This document shows, piece after piece, positions 1 through 8,258 of a stretch of 62,311 nucleotides of DNA (positions are counted from its first letter, which is position 1; each line of letters opens with the position of its first letter). The translations under genes and the position numbers were made by a program. Source of the DNA: JBMOLL01 sp049325415. GTDB lineage: Bacteria > Bacteroidota > Bacteroidia > Bacteroidales > GCA-2748055. Under the pieces are notes generated by a model. That model made no database searches. It was given only the letters and a program-made list of their open reading frames with translations, and was not told the origin of the DNA. The stretch covers positions 1 to 62,311 of the forward strand of contig JBMOLL010000079.1 in assembly GCA_049325415.1 (NCBI GenBank), read 5' to 3'.

Positions 1-375
1 GATCAGCTCGGAAAGACGCAGATCGTTGATCCCCAGGTAATTTTCTGCCCACTCACCAAGCCTGTCGATATTCTCCAGGGCCTTGGATGTGAAATTGGGG
101 AAATCGTCAATAAAGACGAGAAAGCGCTTGTAGGCAAAAAGGGAGATTGCCCCGACGAGAAAAAGAAAAAAGAGGATGCTGATTATGATGGACAGAATCC
201 TGGGGAAGCCCTTTTTCTCAAGGAAGCCGGCAATGGGATACAGCAGGTAACCCAGCAGGATACCGAAAGCAATGGGATAAAGAAAATCCCTGGCAATGAT
301 GAGAACGTAAAAAATCAGGACAACAGCCAGCAAATTAAAGGTGATCCTGATACTGAGTGGATATTCCTGTTTCAT
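1..375 (-). CDS. AI-2E family transporter (partial, N-terminal part)
   Basis: This is the first 125 codons of a membrane protein whose 3' part lies beyond the window start. The visible part has a hydrophobic segment near residues 11-45 (motif FLYPIAFGILLGYLLYPI), a lysine turn (EKKGFPR), a second hydrophobic stretch (ILSIIISILFFLFLVGAISL), then an amphipathic region. This matches the N-terminus of the AI-2E/PerM family (PF01594), inner-membrane proteins of roughly 350 residues; some members export small molecules or act as antiporters. The start ATG overlaps the stop of the upstream kinase gene as ATGA, which implies translational coupling. The substrate cannot be told from this fragment. Confidence 0.75.
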   Translation of the reverse strand, partial: MKQEYPLSIRITFNLLAVVLIFYVLIIARDFLYPIAFGILLGYLLYPIAGFLEKKGFPRILSIIISILFFLFLVGAISLFAYKRFLVFIDDFPNFTSKALENIDRLGEWAENYLGINDLRLSELI

Positions 376-3300
376 TTTTTGTATAATGGCAGTTTAACAA
401 AGAAAGTCGTGCCTTTGTTTAGGACTGTTTCGTACCAGATCTCCCCGCCGATGGTTCGGATAATATTGGAAGTAATGGCCAGTCCCATCCCCATTCCACT
501 GCTCTTTGTGGTAAAATTGGGCTTGAAGAGTTTATCCCTGATCTCATCCGGAATGCCTTTCCCGTTATCGGTGACCGTGACTATGGCATAGCTTTCCGGA
601 ACCACTTTCAGACGGATCAGGATTTCCCCGTACTGACCCTCGGCAACCGATTGTATACCGTTTTTCACCAGGTTGATAAAGACCCGTGTCAATTGCTCAT
701 GGTCTGCTACAATCCGCAGTTCCTTCCTCCCGTCGGCATCCAGTTTTACAGTGGCATTCTGTATGTTACTGAAAAGATCCACCACATTCTCCAATACATC
801 AGGAAGGTTCACTTCTTCATTTCTTGCCCTGGGCATTTTGGCAAAATCCGAGAATTCATTGGCGATCGAAGAAAGGGAATCGATCTGCTCGATCAGGGTG
901 CGGGTAATCCGGTCGATCGCTTCCTGTTTCTCCATCCCCTCCAGTTTCCATGATCGTTGCAAATGCTGAACCGTCAGTTTCATAGGCGTGAGCGGATTCT
1001 TGATCTCATGGGCAATCTGCTTGGCCATCTCCCTCCAGGCCGATTCCCTTTCCGACTGAGCCAGCCGTTCAGCACTGGCTGCCAGTTCATCCACCATATG
1101 GTTGTATTCCTTAACCAGGCCTTTGATCTCATCTTCCCTTTCGTAGGTGATCCTGTCATTTTTCATGTTCAGGCTTACCTGGGCAATGCGGCTCTGGATC
1201 ATCCTCAGGGGCTGGGTAATGCGGTCGGCAAGGAAGACACTCACCAGCAGAATGACCAGGATCAGGACAATATAGATATTCATTACGGCAACGACCAGGT
1301 TGGTGACATCCTGGGCAAGCGCATCATTCCGGGTGAAATAGGGTAGATTGAGATAGGCCAGCAGTTTGTTCTGACCATTGAGAAGGGGCACATAGGCCGA
1401 GAGATAATCCAGGCTGCCGATATGTTCATTATGAATGTATTCGGAAGCCTGTCCCGGACCGAGGATCAGGTAGGCTGAACGGTCCATCCTCTTGCTCAGT
1501 AATTCCTTGGAGAAGATCTCCTGGCGGGAGGTGGCGAGCAGGTAACCGTCCCTGTCGTACAGATTGATATCGGTATAGAAAACATTGGAAAACTTCCGGA
1601 GCTGTTCATCCAGGTAACCCGAGCGGGCCATTGGTCCCAGGTCCTCCTCGAATTCCACCTTGTGAAGAAGCTCGATGTAGATGGATCTCATGGTCTCCTT
1701 GAGACTGTCTTCATGGCTGCTCCGGTACTGTCGAATGATGAAATAAATCGTTCCGCCGCAGATAAAAACAAAGGTGAGGAATAGAATGCCTGCCATGGAG
1801 AACTGGATCCGGTTTTTAAAACTCCAGGTGAACAACTCGCTGATTCCCGGGAAGATTACACTGAAATAAAAGACGATTAAAAGTATGGAGAAAAAACCAA
1901 AGATGTAGGAAAAGGCTACCAGATCATCCACGTAATTGATCTCGGGGCTTCCGACAATGATGGTACTCTCGTCATTCACATTGAACACCTTGTGCTCATA
2001 TCCTCCCATCCTGATATTCTCGAAACCGGGCTTCCCGGTTGAATATACCCCCGGCGAGAGCCGGTAGGGATAACCCGAGCGGGTGATCAGCTGGCCTTTG
2101 TAATACTTTGCATAGGAAAAGCCCGAGGAGGTAAAGGATTTATAGCTTTTATCCAGCAGCAACTCGGGGTAACCCAGTTCCTCGCTGATGATCTTCGAAT
2201 CGAATTCAAGGAACATATTCCGTTCAAAGGACTCAGAAATAAACGGCAGAATTGCCATGTAGGAGATGCGTCCGGTAAGGTTGTTGAGATAATAAAAATC
2301 GGAGCCCGCTATATTGAATCCGTTTTCCCTGACCAGGTCGTCGAAAAATTCAAAACAATGGTAATACTCATCTACTGGGGGTTCCACATGGACCGTATCG
2401 ACCGGGGTACAGAGCGTAAACTGGATCTCGTAGCGGTTCCAGTAGCCCGAAAGGTATTTGCGCATCAGGTAGTCGTAGATGGCATCGTTATCGGGGATCC
2501 TTTCCAGGATCATCGAGGTCAGCACCGAGTCGCCCCGCAGGGTTTCGGACAGCGTTGAAAACAGCATCTCGGCAACCGGATCGTGTTCGGAGGAAAGTTT
2601 AACCAGTTCCACCTCCTTCTTCCGGTCGATGTCGACCCGGTTATAATACTGAAGCTGGAAGGTGGCGTATACGGAGAACATAAACAAAAGGAGGAGCACC
2701 CTGGAAAATTTGAGCTCTCCCCTTAAATTCCTCAGGCCGATCATCCCGAACACAACCAGCGGGAACAGTACCCATCCCGCTATATCGAGATGGCTGAATT
2801 CGAGGAAGATAAAAGGCAGTAAAACGAGAGCTGTGATCAGGATCCCGTAGCGTATGACACGGGGTGTGAAATCGGGCGTGGCGACCAGCACAGCCTTATC
2901 AACGAGAATCACAAAAGCCAGGAAACTCAGGCCGATGATCAGCAGGCCGGCGAAGGTATAGATATCAACAGAAGTGATCTGGTATGCCTCAAACGATATG
3001 TTCGAATCCAGGATGAGTGTGCTGAATAAATGATTCAGAAAGAGGAACCATGCGGCGGAGAGGATCAGGAACAGGACGGCGGCAATATAGCCTCCTCGCG
3101 GATTGCGGAAGTCCTCCCGGCTGATATGCCGGTGCAGCAGCGAGGTGATGGTGAGGACCACCGCGACAAAGATCAGCAGGTGCCCCAGAGAGGAGAAGTG
3201 CCGGGAGGCATAGAGCTCCGGCCTGAATAGTGCAGTCTCAAATATTATCTTTGGGATTTCAAACAGGATCATGATACTGCCCGTTGCCGCAACCAGCAGT

Positions 3301-4088
3301 GAAGAGAAAAAGAGCCAGAGCCATTTCCGCCTACCGGAACGCCTCAATATCAATTGATTGAGCGTGAGTATAAAAAGAATGATTGCAACGACATAACAGA
3401 AGAACGAGATAAAAGCCTTGGCCCGGTCGTGTCGTGTGGCAGCGGAAAAATCAAGAGAAAAAAGATAGGATCCGCTCAGGTCCGAAACCGGGTAGTACCC
3501 TTCCTTTTGTCCGTGCCTCAACTCAACGGCAGGATCCAGCCTGAATCCCCTCACAAAGCGGCTTTCAAGGAACTTGTTCTCATAGGGATAGCTGGTTTTT
3601 ATGGCAATGAGAGCCAGCAGCACCCCGTTATCGGTATTTCTTCTGACAGTAAGATAGGAGCAGTTTTCCAGCTCAAGAAACGATGCCTCATATTTACTGA
3701 GCCAGATGTCGCTGATGATTATCGTGTGATCGGACCAGTAAACCAGCCGTTCATTCTCGAAATAGAAAAAGGATAAGCCTTTCGTCCCTGCCAGTTTTCC
3801 GAGATTGTCGTTGATACTGTCAAGCACCTCGCCGACCGATCCACCGATCGATTCATTGATAATCCGGTCCAGTTCCCTGCTGGAGATCTTCTCACGCTTA
3901 TGCAGGGCCCGCTCAAAATGCTTCACATCCCCCTGATCAAAACGGTCTCTGTAGTAACGCAACTCGAGCGACAGGCCACTGACAAACAGGATGATAGCCA
4001 GGATCAGAAACAGGTACATACGATATCCCGAAGCCGCGTTTACCGCCTCCTTCTGCTTTCTGTTTTCAAGTTTCATCGCCCTATTCAT
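372..4088 (-). CDS. Large multi-pass membrane sensor histidine kinase (HAMP, HisKA, HATPase_c)
   Basis: About 1,240 residues, far longer than usual for a histidine kinase. I count about twelve hydrophobic segments: one near residue 30, a cluster of about eight between 230 and 490, two near 745-805 and one near 925-948, separated by polar regions that probably face the periplasm. The last segment leads into a HAMP domain (starting DRITQPLRMI), then HisKA with phospho-acceptor His about residue 1027 (AHEIKNPLTPMKL), an N box (NLVKNGIQS), G1 (DNGKGIP) and G2 (GMGMGLAI). The kinase half resembles NtrY-type enzymes. No response regulator is adjacent. Starts at 4103, 4088 and 4076 are all possible; the first two overlap rlmH. 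The signal sensed is unknown. Confidence 0.88.
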   Translation of the reverse strand: MNRAMKLENRKQKEAVNAASGYRMYLFLILAIILFVSGLSLELRYYRDRFDQGDVKHFERALHKREKISSRELDRIINESIGGSVGEVLDSINDNLGKLAGTKGLSFFYFENERLVYWSDHTIIISDIWLSKYEASFLELENCSYLTVRRNTDNGVLLALIAIKTSYPYENKFLESRFVRGFRLDPAVELRHGQKEGYYPVSDLSGSYLFSLDFSAATRHDRAKAFISFFCYVVAIILFILTLNQLILRRSGRRKWLWLFFSSLLVAATGSIMILFEIPKIIFETALFRPELYASRHFSSLGHLLIFVAVVLTITSLLHRHISREDFRNPRGGYIAAVLFLILSAAWFLFLNHLFSTLILDSNISFEAYQITSVDIYTFAGLLIIGLSFLAFVILVDKAVLVATPDFTPRVIRYGILITALVLLPFIFLEFSHLDIAGWVLFPLVVFGMIGLRNLRGELKFSRVLLLLFMFSVYATFQLQYYNRVDIDRKKEVELVKLSSEHDPVAEMLFSTLSETLRGDSVLTSMILERIPDNDAIYDYLMRKYLSGYWNRYEIQFTLCTPVDTVHVEPPVDEYYHCFEFFDDLVRENGFNIAGSDFYYLNNLTGRISYMAILPFISESFERNMFLEFDSKIISEELGYPELLLDKSYKSFTSSGFSYAKYYKGQLITRSGYPYRLSPGVYSTGKPGFENIRMGGYEHKVFNVNDESTIIVGSPEINYVDDLVAFSYIFGFFSILLIVFYFSVIFPGISELFTWSFKNRIQFSMAGILFLTFVFICGGTIYFIIRQYRSSHEDSLKETMRSIYIELLHKVEFEEDLGPMARSGYLDEQLRKFSNVFYTDINLYDRDGYLLATSRQEIFSKELLSKRMDRSAYLILGPGQASEYIHNEHIGSLDYLSAYVPLLNGQNKLLAYLNLPYFTRNDALAQDVTNLVVAVMNIYIVLILVILLVSVFLADRITQPLRMIQSRIAQVSLNMKNDRITYEREDEIKGLVKEYNHMVDELAASAERLAQSERESAWREMAKQIAHEIKNPLTPMKLTVQHLQRSWKLEGMEKQEAIDRITRTLIEQIDSLSSIANEFSDFAKMPRARNEEVNLPDVLENVVDLFSNIQNATVKLDADGRKELRIVADHEQLTRVFINLVKNGIQSVAEGQYGEILIRLKVVPESYAIVTVTDNGKGIPDEIRDKLFKPNFTTKSSGMGMGLAITSNIIRTIGGEIWYETVLNKGTTFFVKLPLYKK

Positions 4089-4551
4089 GATGATAAGGTT
4101 CATTCCGGTTTATGGTACAGGCACGGTATAGTTGCTCCAGAAAGATCAGCCTCACCAGTTGATGCGGAAAGGTCATCTGTGACAGGGAAAGCTTTTCTCC
4201 GGCCCGCATGTGGATCCTCTCCGAAAAACCATAGGGCCCGCCAACCAGGAAAACCAGGTGCCGGGTCCTTCCCTCCAGCTGCTGCAAATACTGTGCAAAA
4301 TTTACCGAGCGGAAGGTCTTTCCTTTCTCATCGAGCAGGATCAGGTAATCAGCCGGTGCAAGCCGTTTCAGGATACTGTCTGCCTCGGCTTCCCTGACTG
4401 CCTCCTCATTCATGGCCCGGGTGGTTTTAACATCCGGAATCTCTTGATAATAAAAAGGATAATATTTTTCCACCCGCTTCCGGTAGTCATCTACTCCCTT
4501 GACAAGGTATTCATTCCTGGTTTTACCCGTAACATACAGCGTGATTTTCAT
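4081..4551 (-). CDS. rlmH: 23S rRNA (pseudouridine1915-N3)-methyltransferase RlmH
   Basis: A 156-residue SPOUT-fold methyltransferase of the length typical for the family. RlmH uses S-adenosylmethionine to methylate N3 of pseudouridine 1915 in helix 69 of 23S rRNA, after 70S assembly. The N-terminal strand (MKITLYVTGKT), the trefoil-knot SAM loop LVGGPYGFS and the C-terminal segment LSLSQMTFPHQLVRLIFLEQ are diagnostic. It heads a minus-strand operon with the sensor kinase and the AI-2E transporter, and its end overlaps the kinase start region. A TAagTTTG element on the minus strand (4623-4630) is a candidate promoter, but its upstream element is weak. Confidence 0.96.
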   Translation of the reverse strand: MKITLYVTGKTRNEYLVKGVDDYRKRVEKYYPFYYQEIPDVKTTRAMNEEAVREAEADSILKRLAPADYLILLDEKGKTFRSVNFAQYLQQLEGRTRHLVFLVGGPYGFSERIHMRAGEKLSLSQMTFPHQLVRLIFLEQLYRACTINRNEPYHHE

Positions 4552-4656
4552 CCGGGGAAATTATCGTTTTTTTTAATATCTTTCGGTTTTACAATCAGTT
4601 TGGTCTGGTTATTGTAGTATTACAAACTTAAATCTAATTTAGGGAACTGACCACTT

Positions 4657-4687
4657 TTTGTAAAAAGTTTTGTCAACTATAACCTTG
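4657..4687 (+). promoter_or_regulatory. Promoter of the DUF4783-nadC-pdxH operon
   Basis: TTTG at 4657-4660, 19 bases, then TAACCTTG at 4680-4687 (7 of 8 matches to TAnnTTTG). This fits the Bacteroidota housekeeping sigma consensus. The expected transcription start falls at or next to the ATG at 4693, so the mRNA may be leaderless or nearly so. Read from sequence only. Confidence 0.55.
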
Positions 4688-4692
4688 CAGGA

Positions 4693-5082
4693 ATGCGATT
4701 ACTAAAAATCATATGGATATCACTGACGCTCACCCTGGCCTTACCCCTTGCCGCACAGCAGGTGCCGGCAGAGCTTGTAAAGGCTTTTAAGGAAGGGGAT
4801 GCCCGGGTGCTGTCGGACTATTTTCACAAGAGCCTTGAAATGACCATCCTTGAGAAAGACTATGTGGTCAGCAAAGAACAGGCTTCCAGGATCATGGAAG
4901 AATTCTTCAAAAACAATAAACCGGTGGATTTCGTCATCTCTTTCGGAGGTGAAAAGGATGATTCGCATTATTCCATCGGCAGCCTGAAAACGAAGGATAA
5001 AAGTTTCAGGGTAAACCTGTTTTTCATCGAAAGCGCTGATAACAAGCGACTGATCTATTTCATGAGTATTGAAGCAGACTGA
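4693..5082 (+). CDS. DUF4783 domain-containing secreted protein
   Basis: A 129-residue protein with a signal peptide (hydrophobic core WISLTLTLALPL, cleavage likely after AAQ) and a compact NTF2/SnoaL-like body (VPAELVKAFKEGDARVLSDYF at its start). This is the DUF4783 family, found in Bacteroidota next to nadC and rlmH, as here. Its function is not known; the fold suggests a small ligand-binding or scaffold protein in the periplasm. Its stop lies four bases before the nadC ATG, so the two are probably co-translated. Confidence 0.85.
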   Translation: MRLLKIIWISLTLTLALPLAAQQVPAELVKAFKEGDARVLSDYFHKSLEMTILEKDYVVSKEQASRIMEEFFKNNKPVDFVISFGGEKDDSHYSIGSLKTKDKSFRVNLFFIESADNKRLIYFMSIEAD

Positions 5083-5086
5083 GGCC

Positions 5087-5935
5087 ATGCAATACAAGTG
5101 GGACATTAACGGAGCGATTGACCGCTGGCTGGAGGAGGATCTGGGAAGCGGCGATCACACTACACGAAGTACAATCCCATATGAAGCTGCAGGGCGGGCC
5201 CGGTTGCTTGTAAAGGAAGAAGGGATCCTCGCAGGCGCAGAAGTAGCGGAGCTTGTTTTTTCAAGGATTGATCCCGACCTGCGTTTTGAGCCGCTGATAA
5301 CCGACGGTTCGCGGATCAGCCGGGGGGATGTTGTTTTCAGAGTTAGCGGTCGTGTCCATTCCATCCTGATCGCTGAACGGCTGATTCTCAACCTGATGCA
5401 GCGCATGAGCGGCATTGCCACCCAGACCGGTATTTTTGTGAATATGGTGGAAGGAACAGGGACAAGGATCCTGGATACAAGGAAGACCACCCCTGGAATG
5501 AGAATGCTTGAAAAGGAAGCTGTTCTGCTTGGCGGTGGGACCAATCACCGGATCGGGCTGTACGATATGATCCTGATCAAGGATAATCATATTGACTTTG
5601 CCGGAGGAATTGAAAATGCCATTCTCAGGGCCGGGGAATATATCCGTGAACGGGGCCTGGATCTGAAGATCGAGGTGGAAACGCGTTCGCTCGAGGATGT
5701 GAGGAAAGTTCTGGAAACCGGTGGGGTACACCGGATCATGTTCGATAATTTCACCCCCGAACAAACCCGCACTGCGGTTCAGCTGGTAGGGGGGCGATAC
5801 GAAACCGAATCCTCCGGAGGGATCCGGCTCGATACCATCCGCAGTTTTGCCGAATGCGGGGTGGACTTCATTTCCGTTGGTGCCCTCACCCACCAGATCC
5901 GCAGTCTTGACCTGAGCCTGAAAGCCGATTTCTGA
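5087..5935 (+). CDS. nadC: Nicotinate-nucleotide pyrophosphorylase (carboxylating)
   Basis: NadC (quinolinate phosphoribosyltransferase) converts quinolinate and PRPP to nicotinate mononucleotide, CO2 and PPi in de novo NAD synthesis. The 282-residue length is normal. Visible signatures are EEDLGSGDHTT near the N-terminus, the loop RKTTPGMRMLEKEAVLLGGG, IKDNHI, the barrel strand IEVETRS and the C-terminal VDFISVGALTH. I chose ATG 5087 because the alternative upstream in-frame start is a TTG inside the previous gene, and homologues begin close to this ATG. It is the middle gene of an operon with DUF4783 and pdxH. nadA and nadB are not in the window. Confidence 0.97.
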   Translation: MQYKWDINGAIDRWLEEDLGSGDHTTRSTIPYEAAGRARLLVKEEGILAGAEVAELVFSRIDPDLRFEPLITDGSRISRGDVVFRVSGRVHSILIAERLILNLMQRMSGIATQTGIFVNMVEGTGTRILDTRKTTPGMRMLEKEAVLLGGGTNHRIGLYDMILIKDNHIDFAGGIENAILRAGEYIRERGLDLKIEVETRSLEDVRKVLETGGVHRIMFDNFTPEQTRTAVQLVGGRYETESSGGIRLDTIRSFAECGVDFISVGALTHQIRSLDLSLKADF

Positions 5936-5981
5936 ACAAATCAGCCTTTCAGGGGTTTCTTCCACAATAAAGGAAGAAGCG

Positions 5982-6626
5982 ATGAACCACGACCTGGGCA
6001 AGCTCCGGCAGAACTACCTGCAGGGAACCCTTTCAGAAGCAAACATACCCGATGACCCCTTGAAGCTATTCAGCGAATGGCTTAGCACCGCACTCAGCAG
6101 GGAGCAGCACGAGGCCAACGCCATGGTTCTTTCGACGGTAGGCAACGACGGTAGTCCGTCGTCGAGAGTGGTCCTGCTCAAGGAAGTGGAAGAAAACCGA
6201 TTTATTTTTTTTACTTCATACCTGAGCCGCAAAGGCAGGGAGATAGCCCATAACCGGCAGGTGGCTCTTCTGTTTTTCTGGCCCGCTACGGAGCGACAGG
6301 TCAGAATTACAGGAACTGCAGAGAAAATCCCGGTACCCAAGTCGGAGGAGTACTTCAGGACGCGGCCCTATGAAAGCCGCATAGGTGCGCATGTATCGCG
6401 ACAGAGCGAGGTGATCGGTGGAAGAGAATGGCTTGAGGATCGGGAAAAACTGTTGAAAACGCAGTATCCCGAGGGAACGGATATCCCCCTGCCCGAAAAC
6501 TGGGGGGGATATGCGGTCAGTCCTCAACGGATCGAGTTCTGGCAGGGTCGTGCAGGACGCTTACACGACCGCATCGAATACCGTCGTACAGGTGAATCCT
6601 GGGAGCACTACAGGCTCTCGCCCTGA
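5982..6626 (+). CDS. pdxH: Pyridoxamine 5'-phosphate oxidase
   Basis: PdxH is an FMN flavoprotein that oxidises pyridoxine or pyridoxamine 5'-phosphate to pyridoxal 5'-phosphate. The 214-residue protein shows the FMN-binding SSRVVLLKEV segment, the RKGREIAHN loop, the ERQVRITG strand and the C-terminal family signature (RIEFWQGRAGRLHDRIEYRR). It follows nadC by 46 bases on the same strand, so cofactor genes for NAD and PLP are grouped. Its stop codon TGA (6624-6626) is immediately followed by the stop codon of the convergent glutamine synthetase gene, with no spacer between them. Confidence 0.97.
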   Translation: MNHDLGKLRQNYLQGTLSEANIPDDPLKLFSEWLSTALSREQHEANAMVLSTVGNDGSPSSRVVLLKEVEENRFIFFTSYLSRKGREIAHNRQVALLFFWPATERQVRITGTAEKIPVPKSEEYFRTRPYESRIGAHVSRQSEVIGGREWLEDREKLLKTQYPEGTDIPLPENWGGYAVSPQRIEFWQGRAGRLHDRIEYRRTGESWEHYRLSP

Positions 6627-8126
6627 TTACATCACATGGATATATTTCAATACCAGTTCCCTGATCTCTTCCGTTTTACCTTCCAGTTTCTCACTCAGCT
6701 GCGTGTCGTTGTAGCTGCGCAGCTTCCCGATAATACTGTCGATATGCCCCGGAGGGAAAATCCCGTTCTCCTCGAAAACCGCCCTGCTCTCCTGCAGCGC
6801 CCTGGCAGAAGCAACGCAGGACCCGGGTAATGACTCAAGTTCACTCAAGCCCTGTTCATTCCTGATAACATTGGAAGCAACATACCAGCGGTCGGCATTC
6901 CGAAGTGCATCGGGATCGAGCAGGCCCTTCCTGGCAGCAACCAGCAAGCCCGACAGCAGGTTGTAAATGTCGGCGGAACCATCGGGGGCCCGGAATTCCA
7001 CAGTCTGCCGTCCCGAAGCAGCATCGCTGATTTCTTTTTCTGCCGGATTGACCTGATTGATCATCCCCTCCCTGCTTGACCATCCCAGGGGAACCCTTAC
7101 AAGAACCGAGCGGTTCCTCTCGCCCCAGCAGATGCGTGTAGGCGCTTCCTGGTTCGGGACCAGCCGGAGGTATGAGGTAGGAATGGTATTGCCAAAAGCA
7201 GTGAGGGCCGGTGCCATCTCCAGGATGCCGGCAATCATTTTCTTTGCTTTATCACTCAGGTTATTCCCCGTGAGCATCACATTTTTCCCTTCCTTCTCCA
7301 GCATAAGATGAATGTGCAGTCCGCTTCCGGCTTTGCCTACCGTGATCTTGGGTGCAAAGCTCAGCTCAATGCCGTAGTCGTTGGCAAGCTTCCTCAGGAT
7401 CCATTTGGCAATTACGAGCTGGTCGGCTGCCTGTTCAATTTCCATCGGAAGAAATTCAATCTCGTGCTGCTCAAAGGCCTGTCCGTCGCGGGTAAAATTC
7501 CCCACCTCACTATGACCGTATTTCACCTTTCCCCCTGCCCTGGCGATAAGCTCCAGAGCCCTGATCCTCAACTCTTCCCACTTGGCAAAGGGGGAGGAAA
7601 TATGATAACCCTTCTGATCGTCGGCAATGTAGTGCTCGTCGAGCGGACTGTTCACATAGTATTCCAGCTCACCGAAAGCCTTCAGGTTCAAGCCTGTATC
7701 CATCCTGAAACGGGTGGCCGCCTTTTGAAGGATATTTTCGGGAGCGTTCTCCAGGGGCTTGCCGGTATGATCGAAAAAGGAACACAGGATCTCCAGGGAT
7801 GGGATCTCAGAGAAGGGATTTACAAAGGCCGTGCGGTACCTCGGAATAACATAAAGGTCGCTTGAACCTGCTTCAATAAAGGGAAAAAGGCTGGAGCCGT
7901 CGACCCTTTCCCCGTAGGTAAGGATACTCTCCAGGTGTTCCAGATTATTAATAATAAAATTAAGGGTTTTCAGTTTACCATCCCCGGCTACGTAACGGAA
8001 ATTCACCATTTTTATTCCGTTCTGCTCAATAAAGCTGATCAGGTCAGCCCTTGTAAAGAGCTCGGGGGATTTTCCCAGGAAACGAACGAGATCGTTCGGG
8101 TTCAATGCTATTTCTTGCTCACTCAT
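6627..8126 (-). CDS. Glutamine synthetase family protein (type I-like)
   Basis: A 499-residue member of the GlnA family. It has an N-terminal beta-grasp region (residues about 20-110, including KMVNFRYVAGDGKLK) and a catalytic domain with the first metal-ligand segment GELEYYV, the second HEIEFLPMEIEQAADQ, the ATP/metal loop GSGLHIHLM, and the C-terminal RAPDGSADIYN, the equivalent of the usual RxPDxSANPYL. The enzyme would ligate ammonia to glutamate with ATP. Several motifs differ from textbook GSI, so a gamma-glutamyl-amine ligase is a possible alternative. TAaaTTTG on the minus strand at 8143-8150 is a plausible -7 element. It stands alone between convergent pdxH and upstream valS. Confidence 0.85.
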   Translation of the reverse strand: MSEQEIALNPNDLVRFLGKSPELFTRADLISFIEQNGIKMVNFRYVAGDGKLKTLNFIINNLEHLESILTYGERVDGSSLFPFIEAGSSDLYVIPRYRTAFVNPFSEIPSLEILCSFFDHTGKPLENAPENILQKAATRFRMDTGLNLKAFGELEYYVNSPLDEHYIADDQKGYHISSPFAKWEELRIRALELIARAGGKVKYGHSEVGNFTRDGQAFEQHEIEFLPMEIEQAADQLVIAKWILRKLANDYGIELSFAPKITVGKAGSGLHIHLMLEKEGKNVMLTGNNLSDKAKKMIAGILEMAPALTAFGNTIPTSYLRLVPNQEAPTRICWGERNRSVLVRVPLGWSSREGMINQVNPAEKEISDAASGRQTVEFRAPDGSADIYNLLSGLLVAARKGLLDPDALRNADRWYVASNVIRNEQGLSELESLPGSCVASARALQESRAVFEENGIFPPGHIDSIIGKLRSYNDTQLSEKLEGKTEEIRELVLKYIHVM

Positions 8127-8258
8127 CGCTACAGATTTGGAGCAAATTTAGCTTTTGCCCTCCATTAAAAAGATGATGAAGAGCATGAACAGGTATGTTG
8201 TAAAGAATGGCTGTACCCCTGTCATGCAGGGAGCACCCGGACTATCTTAGGCCGGTCC

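Noticed and set aside
5069..5086. Upstream TTG start for nadC
   Set aside because: It lies inside the DUF4783 gene and adds residues not expected in NadC; ATG 5087 fits better.
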